A stretch of 32,433 nt of DNA from Sphingomonas sp. Leaf412 (GTDB lineage Bacteria > Pseudomonadota > Alphaproteobacteria > Sphingomonadales > Sphingomonadaceae). The translations under genes were made by a program, and so were the position numbers. The notes under the pieces are model-generated. The model was not told the origin of the DNA, ran no database searches, and saw nothing but the letters and a program-made list of their open reading frames with translations. The stretch is from positions 276,848 to 309,280 of the forward strand of contig NZ_LMQP01000003.1 in assembly GCF_001425405.1 (NCBI RefSeq), given 5' to 3'. Shown here piece after piece: positions 9,171 through 16,305 of the stretch; position 1 is the stretch's first letter, and each line of letters begins with the position of its first letter.

Positions 9171-10522
9171 CCGACGGGCGCACGCTCCTGATCGTGGAGG
9201 ACGATCCCGGGCTCCAGCGCCAGTTGCGCTGGGCGTACGAGGGGTATGAGGTGATCGTCGCGGGCGATCGGGCGGAGGCGCTCGACGCGATCCGGCTCCA
9301 CGAACCGCAGGTGGTGACGCTGGACCTGGGCCTGCCGCCCGATCCCGACGGCACGACGGAGGGGCTCGCGACGCTGGCGCAGATCCTGGCGCTGAAGCCC
9401 GATTGCAAGGTCGTCGTCGCGTCGGGCCACGGCGCGCGCGATTCCGCGCTGGCCGCGATCGCGGGCGGGGCGTGGGACTTCTACCAGAAGCCGATCGATA
9501 TCGACCAGCTGGGGCTGATCGTATCGCGCGCCTTCCACGTCCACGCGCTGGAGGCGGAGAACCGCCGACTCGCCGCGCGCGACCAGGCGACGGCGGGGCT
9601 GGGCGGCCTCGTCACCGCCGCGCCCGAGATGCTGAAGGTCACGCGTACGATCGAGCGCGTCGCGCCCGCGGACATTTCGGTCATGCTGCTGGGCGCCAGC
9701 GGGACGGGCAAGGAACTGCTGGCGCGCGGCCTGCACGACGCCTCGCGCCGCGGCCGCCGGCCCTTCGTCGCGATCAATTGCGCCGCGATTCCCGACACGC
9801 TGCTGGAAAGCGAATTGTTCGGGCACGAGAAAGGCGCGTTCACCGGCGCGGTGAAGACGACGCCGGGGAAGATCGAACAGGCCGACGGCGGCACATTGTT
9901 CCTGGACGAGATCGGCGACGTGCCGCTGGCGTTGCAGGTGAAGCTGCTGCGCTTCCTCCAGGAACGCGTGATCGAACGGGTCGGCGGGCGGCGCGCGATC
10001 CCGGTCGACGTCCGCATCGTGTGCGCCACGCATCAGGACGTCGACGCGATGGTCGCGGACGGCCGCTTCCGCGACGACCTGTACTATCGCCTGGCGGAGA
10101 TCGTCGTGCGCATCCCGTCGCTGGCGGAACGCAGCGGCGACGCCGCGCTGCTGGCGCGCCATTTCGTCCAGCGCCACGCCCGCGCGATGGGCATCGCGGT
10201 CACCGGCCTGTCCCCCGACGCGGTCGCCGCGATCGACGCCTGGGGCTGGCCCGGCAATGTGCGCGAGCTGGAGAACCGCACGAAGCGCGCGGTCATCATG
10301 GCGGAGGGCAAGCTGGTCACCGCCGCCGATCTCGACCTCGTGCCGCCCGCCGACGACGCGCTGCCGATCAACCTGCGCGCCGCGCGCGAGGCCGCCGACC
10401 GCAGCGTCATCCGCCGCGCTTTGGGGCAGGCGGACGGCAACATATCGGGCACCGCGCGCCTGCTGGGCGTCAGCCGCCCGACCCTGTACGACCTGCTGAA
10501 AAGCTACGACCTCCATGCGTGA
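9167..10522 (+). CDS. prsR: PEP-CTERM system sigma-54-dependent response regulator PrsR
   Basis: This 451-residue NtrC-type activator partners PrsK. Its receiver domain (residues 1-120) has the acidic pair E11/D12, phosphoacceptor D53 in 'VVTLDLGLPPD' and K108 in 'DFYQKPI'. The AAA+ domain shows Walker A GASGTGKE (176-183), the sigma-54 contact loop GAFTGA (223-228) and Walker B 'GGTLFLDEIGD' (241-251). A Fis-type helix-turn-helix closes the protein ('NISGTARLLGVSRPTLYDLLKSYDL'). All residues needed for phosphorylation, ATP hydrolysis and RpoN interaction are present. In known cases PrsK/PrsR activate RpoN-dependent polysaccharide and PEP-CTERM genes. I found no convincing -24/-12 sequence in the short region before 5757, so its targets may lie elsewhere. 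Coupled to prsK by an ATGA overlap and to the TPR gene by an 8-nt overlap. Confidence 0.95.
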   Translation: MTDGRTLLIVEDDPGLQRQLRWAYEGYEVIVAGDRAEALDAIRLHEPQVVTLDLGLPPDPDGTTEGLATLAQILALKPDCKVVVASGHGARDSALAAIAGGAWDFYQKPIDIDQLGLIVSRAFHVHALEAENRRLAARDQATAGLGGLVTAAPEMLKVTRTIERVAPADISVMLLGASGTGKELLARGLHDASRRGRRPFVAINCAAIPDTLLESELFGHEKGAFTGAVKTTPGKIEQADGGTLFLDEIGDVPLALQVKLLRFLQERVIERVGGRRAIPVDVRIVCATHQDVDAMVADGRFRDDLYYRLAEIVVRIPSLAERSGDAALLARHFVQRHARAMGIAVTGLSPDAVAAIDAWGWPGNVRELENRTKRAVIMAEGKLVTAADLDLVPPADDALPINLRAAREAADRSVIRRALGQADGNISGTARLLGVSRPTLYDLLKSYDLHA

Positions 10523-12605
10523 GGGGCCGGCCGACTTCCCGCTCGCGCGGCGGCGGCGCCGGGCACGCCGGCGCGTCGCGCTGCCGTGGCGGGCGCTGCT
10601 GGCGCTGCTGGCCGCGGGAGTCGTCGTCGCCGCGGTGGTCCTCCTGGCGCGGGTCGCCGACCGTCCCGATCCCGCCGTCGCCTTCGCCGAAGGGCAGGCG
10701 GCGGTGCGCGCGGGGAATTACAGCGCGGCGCGCAACCATTTCCTCGCCACCGTCGCCGCCGCGCCCGCCGATGCGCGCGCGCAGGTGGCGCTGGCGACCA
10801 CGTACCTCGTGCTGGGCGACGGCGTCGCGGCGGGCGGCGCGCTCGATCGCGCGGTCGCGGCGGGCGTGCCGCGCGATCGCCTCCACGCATCGCGCGCCGC
10901 CGCGCTGCTGCTCCAGGACGATGCCGACGCCGCGCTGGCGGAGGCGCGGCGCGCGCCCGCCGATCCGGCGGCGCGCCGCGTCGCCGCGCGCGCGCTGGCG
11001 GCGCAGGGGGACCGCCCCGCCGCGCTGGCGACGCTGGCGGCGCTGGTGCGCGCGCGTCCCGCCGATCCCGGCGCCTGGACCGATCTCGGGCGTATCCGCC
11101 TCGACGTGGGCGACGTCGGCGGAGCGAGCGAGGCGGCGGTGCGCGCCTCCACGCTCGCCCCGCGCGACCTGCCCGCGCTGACGCTGCGGGGGGAGATCGT
11201 CCGCCGCCGCTACGGCCTGATCGCGGCGATGCCGTGGTTCGACGCGGCGCTGGCGCGCGACGCCTATTACGTTCCCGCCTTGCTCGAACGCGCCGCGACG
11301 CTGGGCGATATCGGCCGCTACGTCGACAGCCTGTCCGCCGCACGCCGGGTGCTGGCGGCGCGCCCGGGCGATGCGCGCGCGCTGTATCTGATGGCGGTGA
11401 TCGCGGCGCGCGCGGGCGACGCCACGCTCGCCGCCGCGCTGCTCGACCGCACCGGCGGCGCGATGGACGGCGTACCCGGCGCCCTGCTGCTGGCGGGCGC
11501 GGTGGATTTTTCGACGGGGCGGCATGAACAGGCCGTGGTCCGCTGGCGCGCGCTGCTGGATCGTCAGCCGATGAACCTCGTCGCGCGCCGCCTGCTCGGC
11601 GCGGCGCTGCTGCGATCGGGCGACGCGACCGGGGCGCTGGCGGTGCTGCGCCCGGTCGCGCTGCGCGCCGATGCGGACACCTACACCCTGACCCTCGTCG
11701 CGCGCGCGTTCGAGGCGCGGGGCGAGCGCGGCTGGACCGCCGCCTTCATCGATCGCGCGGCGACCGCCCCCGCCGGGGCGGCGACCCCGTTCGGACAGGA
11801 CGAGGATGCCGCGGTCCTCGCGACCGCGATGGCGCGCGCGCCCGACGACCCGCGCGTCGCGGTCGCCGCGATCCGCGGCGCACTGGACCGCGGGCAGGCC
11901 GCCGCCGCGCTGGCGATGGCCGACCGCATCGTGCGCGCCGCGCCCGGCGCCCCGGCCGCACAGCAACTGTGGGGCGACGTCGCACGCGCCACCGGCCGCG
12001 CCGGTCCCGCACTGGCCGCTTATGCCCGCGCCGCGGACCTGCGCTTCGATTCCCCCGCGATGCTACGGCTGGTGGAGGCGCGCGCCCCCGCCGACCGCGT
12101 CGGGGCGGCGGATACGCTGGCGCTGTACCTGGCGCAAAATCCGGTCGCCACCGATGCGCGCCGCGCCCTCGCCAATGTCCAGACCGCCGCGCGCGACGAC
12201 GGCGCGATCGCCACGCTGGAAGGATTGCGCGGCGACCTCGGCAATCGCGACGCCCGGCTGCTGGCGCAACTGGCGCACGCCTATGTCGCGGCGGGCGATC
12301 CGGCGGCGGCGCTGCCCTATGCGCGCGCGGCCTACAGGCTTCAGCCGATGAGCGCCGCCGCCACGGATGCCTATGGTCACGCGCTGTTCGACCGCGGCGA
12401 CACGCCGGGCGCGCTGCAACTGCTGCGCAAGGCCGCGGCGCTCGCCCCGCGCGCGGCCATGATCCGCTGGCATCTCGGGCAGGCGCTGGCGGATGCCGGT
12501 CGCACGGCCGAGGCACGCGCGGCGATCATGACGGCGCTGGCCGATCCCGGTTTTACCGAGCGTGAAGCTGCAGGACGGTTGCTCATGGCGATTCGGCCGG
12601 CGTGA
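10515..12605 (+). CDS. Membrane-anchored TPR-repeat protein of the PrsKR/EPS cluster
   Basis: This 696-residue protein has a very basic cytoplasmic N-terminus (residues ~11-20 are nearly all Arg), one membrane helix (about 25-46, 'WRALLALLAAGVVVAAVVLLA'), then an almost continuous alanine-rich helical-repeat region. Recurring TPR-like units include 'AVAFAEGQAAVRAGNYSAARNHFLATVAAAPADA' and 'RQALYLMAV'-type helices through to the C-terminus. It recalls PrsT, the TPR lipoprotein of PEP-CTERM/EPS loci, in position and repeat content. Unlike PrsT it shows no lipobox cysteine at its N-terminus, so it is predicted to be anchored by a helix, with the repeats in the periplasm. A scaffold role in exopolysaccharide assembly or export is inference from context. 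Its start overlaps the prsR stop by 8 nt (ATGCGTGA), and the REP-rich region at 12606 ends the run. Confidence 0.82.
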   Translation: MREGPADFPLARRRRRARRRVALPWRALLALLAAGVVVAAVVLLARVADRPDPAVAFAEGQAAVRAGNYSAARNHFLATVAAAPADARAQVALATTYLVLGDGVAAGGALDRAVAAGVPRDRLHASRAAALLLQDDADAALAEARRAPADPAARRVAARALAAQGDRPAALATLAALVRARPADPGAWTDLGRIRLDVGDVGGASEAAVRASTLAPRDLPALTLRGEIVRRRYGLIAAMPWFDAALARDAYYVPALLERAATLGDIGRYVDSLSAARRVLAARPGDARALYLMAVIAARAGDATLAAALLDRTGGAMDGVPGALLLAGAVDFSTGRHEQAVVRWRALLDRQPMNLVARRLLGAALLRSGDATGALAVLRPVALRADADTYTLTLVARAFEARGERGWTAAFIDRAATAPAGAATPFGQDEDAAVLATAMARAPDDPRVAVAAIRGALDRGQAAAALAMADRIVRAAPGAPAAQQLWGDVARATGRAGPALAAYARAADLRFDSPAMLRLVEARAPADRVGAADTLALYLAQNPVATDARRALANVQTAARDDGAIATLEGLRGDLGNRDARLLAQLAHAYVAAGDPAAALPYARAAYRLQPMSAAATDAYGHALFDRGDTPGALQLLRKAAALAPRAAMIRWHLGQALADAGRTAEARAAIMTALADPGFTEREAAGRLLMAIRPA

Positions 12606-12616
12606 ACGCCACTGTT

Positions 12617-12672
12617 GTGTCCCCGCGAGGGCGGGGATCCAGTCTGGGCTCCCGCCTTCGCGGGAGCACAAA
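12617..12672. repeat. REP-like palindrome (family A)
   Basis: A GTGTCCCCGCGAGG arm and a CCTTCGCGGGAGCAC arm, with a 'gggatccagtctgggct' centre, form an imperfect hairpin ending in 'aaaag'. The same outer arms occur at 22126-22141 and 22300-22315. It follows the TPR gene by about 12 nt and could stabilise or end that transcript. Confidence 0.75.
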
Positions 12673-12711
12673 AGGACCTGGCGGCGGCACTCCCGCCAGC
12701 CTGACCTTCTT

Positions 12712-12808
12712 CCGTCATGCCGGGCTTGTCCCGGCATCCACCGTGCTGCACACTTCAAGCTGTCGGAATCGTGGCGCAGTGGATGCCGGAACAAGCCCGG
12801 CATGACGT
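12712..12808. repeat. Inverted pair of REP-like palindromes (family B)
   Basis: Unit 12712-12743 ('cgtcatgccgggcttgtccc' onward) and unit 12779-12808 are inverted copies of each other around a 35-nt centre, so the whole 97 nt can also form one large hairpin. It fills most of the gap before the DUF815 gene. Confidence 0.85.
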
Positions 12809-12848
12809 AGGATCGACGCTGGCGATCGCCAAACCTATACCCCGCCGC

Positions 12849-13664
12849 ATGACCGCCACCCCCGACCTGACGCGCATCGCCGCCGCGCTAGACCGCCTGT
12901 CGCCGCCACCGCCCGCCGCGGCGGACGCCACCGCACACCCCGCCTACGTCTGGCGCGACGGCGTGCTCGTCGCGGCGCGCGCCTTCGCGCCGCTGCGGCT
13001 CGACCTGCTCCACGGCGTCGATGCGCAGAAGGCCGCCCTGGTCGCCAACCTCGATCGCCTCGCCGCGGGCCATGCGGCGCAGGACGTGCTGCTGTGGGGC
13101 GCGCGCGGCACCGGCAAGTCCGCCCTGGTCAAGAGCGCGGTCGCGCACGCGCAGGCCGCGGGCGGTGCCCTGGCGCTGGTGGAGGTCGCGGCCGACCGCC
13201 TCGCGACGTTGCCGCGGCTGTTCGACGCCATCGCCGCGGTGCCGCGTGCCTTCGCCGTGTTCCTCGACGACCTGGGGATCGACGCCGCCGCCGACGCGCG
13301 CGCGCTGCGCTCGCTGCTGGAGGGTGGGGCGGAGGCGCGACCCGCCAATGCGCGGCTGCTGGTGACGTCGAACCGCCGCCATCTGGTCCAGCGCGACATG
13401 GCGGCGCAGGACAATGCGGTGAACGCGCGCGACGCCGCCGACGACCAGCTGGCGCTCGCGGACCGCTTCGGCCTCAGCCTCGGCTTCCACGTCGTCGGTC
13501 AGGATCAGTATCTCGGCATCGTGCGCGGTTATGCCGCCGCGCACGACCTGCCGTTCGACGCCGCCGACGCGGTGCAATGGGCCACCCGCCGCGGCAGCCG
13601 GTCGGGACGCGTGGCGTGGCAATATGTCGTGGAACTGGCGGGCCGGGCGGGCAAGGCGGTATAG
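12849..13664 (+). CDS. DUF815 family AAA ATPase
   Basis: This 271-residue predicted cytoplasmic P-loop ATPase belongs to the DUF815 family, which is widespread and of unknown function. After 'FAPLRLDLLHGVDAQKAALVANL' comes Walker A GARGTGKS (84-91), with Walker B 'FAVFLDDLG' at about 135-143. 'NARLLVTSNRRHLVQRDM' follows as the sensor-1 region (the Asn after TS), and a C-terminal 'SGRVAWQYVVELAGR' segment is typical of the family. The ATG at 12849 gives a product without the translated REP palindrome that the longer frame would include, though there is no strong Shine-Dalgarno before it. It stands alone between repeat-rich gaps, so context does not suggest a partner. Confidence 0.88.
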   Translation: MTATPDLTRIAAALDRLSPPPPAAADATAHPAYVWRDGVLVAARAFAPLRLDLLHGVDAQKAALVANLDRLAAGHAAQDVLLWGARGTGKSALVKSAVAHAQAAGGALALVEVAADRLATLPRLFDAIAAVPRAFAVFLDDLGIDAAADARALRSLLEGGAEARPANARLLVTSNRRHLVQRDMAAQDNAVNARDAADDQLALADRFGLSLGFHVVGQDQYLGIVRGYAAAHDLPFDAADAVQWATRRGSRSGRVAWQYVVELAGRAGKAV

Positions 13665-13747
13665 GCCGGACCGATACTGTCCCCGGCCACCCGACCCCCC
13701 GCAAGAATGCCGATCGGACCCGGGCATATCCGGTCGATCCCGCCCCG

Positions 13748-13882
13748 TCGCGCTGTCCTACATCCCGCTTGCCGCTTATGGTGGCGGCCGACCGCTCTTT
13801 CTCATCCCGACGCCGCCCCGCGCCTTGCGTTGAAATAACGCGCCAGCGATTCAACATTCGCAACATTCGCGATTTGGGGGTC
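13748..13882 (+). repeat. Dispersed intergenic element, copy 1
   Basis: This copy is homologous to 20531-20700 on the opposite strand. Shared blocks, in order, are TCGCGCTGTCCTACA (13748-13762, identical over 15 nt), a 'tATGG' block near 13777, TCTTTCTCAT (13796-13805, identical over 10 nt), a 9-nt tandem 'CAAC-TTCG' block (13853-13870) and GGGGTC (13877-13882). Nothing in it looks protein-coding. It occupies the gap between the DUF815 gene and chorismate mutase, and its tandem end is the 24-nt sequence also found before groEL. Confidence 0.75.
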
Positions 13883-13925
13883 GTGGAAAAACAACGACTT
13901 GGGCGGAAACGGCCCGGCGGCGAAT

Positions 13926-14207
13926 CTACGCCCCCTTGGCCGCGCGATGATGCCGGATCACTTCGTCGATGATGAAGCGCAGGAACTTCTCGCTGAATTC
14001 CGGATCCAGTTCCGCGTCCAGCGCCAGCGCGCGCAGCCGCGCGATCTGCGCCTCCTCGCGTCCCGGATCCGCGGCGGGCAGGCCGGTCTGCGCCTTGTAC
14101 GCGCCGACCGCCTGCGTGACCTTGAACCGCTCCGCCAGCAGGCAGACGAGCGCGGCATCGATATTGTCGATGCTCTTGCGGTAGCGTTTCAGCACGTCGT
14201 CGCTCAT
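13926..14207 (-). CDS. Chorismate mutase, AroQ type (monofunctional)
   Basis: This 93-residue all-helical protein converts chorismate to prephenate, the branch step toward phenylalanine and tyrosine. It shows the AroQ layout: 'LKRYRKSIDNIDAALVCLLAERFKVTQAVGAYK' (about 6-38), with Arg, Asp and Lys at the positions that bind chorismate, then 'DPGREEAQIARLRALA' and 'FSEKFLRFIIDEVIRHH'. It lacks any fused prephenate dehydratase or dehydrogenase domain. The ATG at 14207 has GGGAG about eight to ten nucleotides upstream and yields the typical length. It is divergent from the polyprenyl synthase gene with 111 nt between the starts. Confidence 0.92.
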   Translation of the reverse strand: MSDDVLKRYRKSIDNIDAALVCLLAERFKVTQAVGAYKAQTGLPAADPGREEAQIARLRALALDAELDPEFSEKFLRFIIDEVIRHHRAAKGA

Positions 14208-14318
14208 CGCGGCTCTCCCATCCACCGCCGCTTTTGCGGAAGCGGCGCGGTGCCGCAAGGGCCCAGGGTGGCCGGAAGCCTTGCGTTGTACGGGTCCAGC
14301 CTCCAGAAGCCGGGACAG

Positions 14319-15329
14319 ATGAGCGCCACCATTCACCGTATCGCTGGCCGCGCCCCCTCGCTCGATCCGATGATCGGGCTGGTCGCGGGCGACATGAACC
14401 TTGTCAACGCGGTCATCCTCGACCGTATGCAATCGCAGATTCCGCTGATCCCCGAACTGGCGGGGCATCTGATCGCGGGCGGGGGCAAGCGGATGCGCCC
14501 GATGCTGACGCTCGCCAGCGCGCGGCTGGTCGGCTACACCGGGACTCGCCACCACCGCCTCGCCGCGTCGGTGGAATTCATCCACACCGCGACCCTGCTC
14601 CACGACGACGTCGTCGACGGCAGCGACCTGCGCCGCGGCAAGCGGACCGCCAACATCATCTGGGGCAACCCCGCCAGCGTGCTGGTCGGCGACTTCCTGT
14701 TCAGCCGCAGTTTCGAACTGATGGTGGAGGACGGCAGCCTGAAGGTGCTGAAGATTCTCTCCAACGCCTCCGCCGTGATCGCGGAAGGGGAAGTGAACCA
14801 GCTGACCGCCGCGCGCCGCGTCGACCTGGGCGAGGACCGCTACCTCGACATCATCGGCGCGAAGACCGCCGCGCTGTTCGCCGCCGCCTGCCGCATCGCC
14901 GCCGTGGTGGCGGAACGCGACGAGGAGGACGAGGCCGCGCTCGACGCCTACGGCCGGAACCTCGGCATCGCGTTCCAGCTCGTCGACGACGCGATCGACT
15001 ATACCTCCGACGCCTCCACGATGGGGAAGGATGCGGGCGACGATTTCCGCGAGGGCAAGATGACGCTGCCCGTCATCCTCGCCCATGCGCGCGGGAACGC
15101 GGAGGATCGCCGCTTCTGGAAGGACGCGGTGGAGGGGCGCCGCGACAGCGACGCGGATTTCGCGCACGCCATCGACCTCGTCCGCGATACGCGCGCGGTC
15201 GACGACACGCTGGCCCGCGCCCGCCACTACGGACAGCGTGCGATCGACGCGCTGGGCCGCTTCCCCGGCGGCAAGGCGAAGGACGCGATGGTCGAGGCGG
15301 TGGAGTTCGCGACCGCCCGCGCCTACTGA
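14319..15329 (+). CDS. ispB: All-trans polyprenyl (octa-/decaprenyl) diphosphate synthase
   Basis: This 336-residue soluble enzyme condenses isopentenyl diphosphate units to build the ubiquinone side chain. It has 'GGGKRMRPMLTLASARL' (about 54-70) and the first Asp-rich motif HDDVVDGSDLRRGKRT (D96/D97/D100), which binds Mg-diphosphate. 'GEVNQLTAA' and 'IGAKTAALFAAACRIAA' follow, with the second Asp-rich motif 'FQLVDDAIDYTSD' (D223/D224/D227) and 'GKDAGDDFREGKMTLPVI'. The length of the prenyl chain cannot be told with confidence; sphingomonads generally make Q-10, so a decaprenyl product is likely. The start at 14319 removes the long upstream extension that overlaps chorismate mutase. Its stop overlaps the stop of the convergent hydrolase by 7 nt. 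Confidence 0.93.
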   Translation: MSATIHRIAGRAPSLDPMIGLVAGDMNLVNAVILDRMQSQIPLIPELAGHLIAGGGKRMRPMLTLASARLVGYTGTRHHRLAASVEFIHTATLLHDDVVDGSDLRRGKRTANIIWGNPASVLVGDFLFSRSFELMVEDGSLKVLKILSNASAVIAEGEVNQLTAARRVDLGEDRYLDIIGAKTAALFAAACRIAAVVAERDEEDEAALDAYGRNLGIAFQLVDDAIDYTSDASTMGKDAGDDFREGKMTLPVILAHARGNAEDRRFWKDAVEGRRDSDADFAHAIDLVRDTRAVDDTLARARHYGQRAIDALGRFPGGKAKDAMVEAVEFATARAY

Positions 15330-16177
15330 CGCCGCGGTTCGACCGTCCCCAGCCAGTCCGCGAACCGCGCGACGACCTCGTCCCGGTTCGTTTCGTTGAA
15401 CAATTCGTGCCGCGCTCCGGGATACAGGTCGGTGGTGACCCGCATCCCCGCATCGCGATACCGCGCGATCATCGGCTCAATCGCGACCGCCAGCGGATCC
15501 GCGAGCCCCGACATGATATGGATCGGCAATCCCGCGGGCAGCGCCGCGACGTCCGCCATCTGCGGCGCCAGCGCGAACATCGACATCTGCCCCGCCGGGT
15601 CGACGGAGAAGCCGCACCACGGATCGGCGATGTAGCGATCGACCTGCGCCGCGTCGCGGCTCAGCCAGTCGAACGGCGTCCGCGCGGGCTCGAACGCCGC
15701 GTTGAACGCCTCCAGCCCGCCGCCGCCCTCCTGCGCCGCCATCGCCTGCGCCAGCGGCTCCAGCGCCGCCGACCCGCTCAGCGCCAGCGCATCGATCAGG
15801 TCGCCATGCCGCGTCGCGAACGCCTGCGCCGCGAACGATCCCATCGAATGGCCCAGCAGGACGACCGCGGCACCCGGATGCGCCGCCGCCGCCTGCCGGG
15901 TCAGCACGGCCAGATCGTCGACGACGGCGGCGAACCCGCCGCTGCCGAAATCGCCGTGGGTGCCCGCCGGCGCGGTGGCGCCATGGCCGCGATGATCCGG
16001 TGCGTAGATGGCCACGCCCTGCGCCGCGAGCGGGGCGAGCGGCTCGCGATAGCGCGCGGCATGCTCCCCCATGCCATGCGCGACGACCAGGACGACGCGC
16101 GTCGCGCCGTCGGCGGGCCAGTGATGCGCGGCGATGGCGGTGCCGTCGGTCGCGGCGAAGGTGAAGCGATCGGTCAT
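15323..16177 (-). CDS. Alpha/beta hydrolase, monoacylglycerol lipase-like
   Basis: This 284-residue serine hydrolase is of the Hydrolase_4 (monoglyceride lipase/lysophospholipase) type. It has 'VVLVVAHGMGEHAARY' (28-43) carrying the oxyanion HG motif, 'DHRGHGAT' (61-68), the nucleophile elbow GHSMGS with S111, the acid D227 in 'MSGLADPLA' and H257 in 'PGARHELFNE'. The triad is complete, so it should be active. Substrate is probably a lipid ester or lysophospholipid; this is family inference. No signal peptide is seen with the ATG at 16177, so it is cytoplasmic. The upstream in-frame Met at 16270 was rejected because its extension is not conserved-looking and overlaps the promoter region of the divergent gene. 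Confidence 0.85.
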   Translation of the reverse strand: MTDRFTFAATDGTAIAAHHWPADGATRVVLVVAHGMGEHAARYREPLAPLAAQGVAIYAPDHRGHGATAPAGTHGDFGSGGFAAVVDDLAVLTRQAAAAHPGAAVVLLGHSMGSFAAQAFATRHGDLIDALALSGSAALEPLAQAMAAQEGGGGLEAFNAAFEPARTPFDWLSRDAAQVDRYIADPWCGFSVDPAGQMSMFALAPQMADVAALPAGLPIHIMSGLADPLAVAIEPMIARYRDAGMRVTTDLYPGARHELFNETNRDEVVARFADWLGTVEPRRQ

Positions 16178-16237
16178 GCGGGCGAGTGTGTCGCCCGCGC
16201 GCGAAAAGACAACCCCGTCCCGCCGGTGCCACGCGGG

Positions 16238-16266
16238 TTGAGGTCGGGCCAACCCCCTGATAACGT
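16238..16266 (+). promoter_or_regulatory. Possible promoter of the beta-helix/GH16 operon
   Basis: TTGAGG (16238-16243) and TAACGT (16261-16266) lie 17 nt apart. The -10 context 'gATAACGT' recurs at the predicted tldD promoter (23102). A strong ribosome binding site AGGAGGGG (16289-16296) is nine nucleotides before the ATG at 16306. Confidence 0.45.
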
Positions 16267-16305
16267 TCACTCAACGCCGCAACGGCGCAGGAGGGGACCA
16301 CGCGG

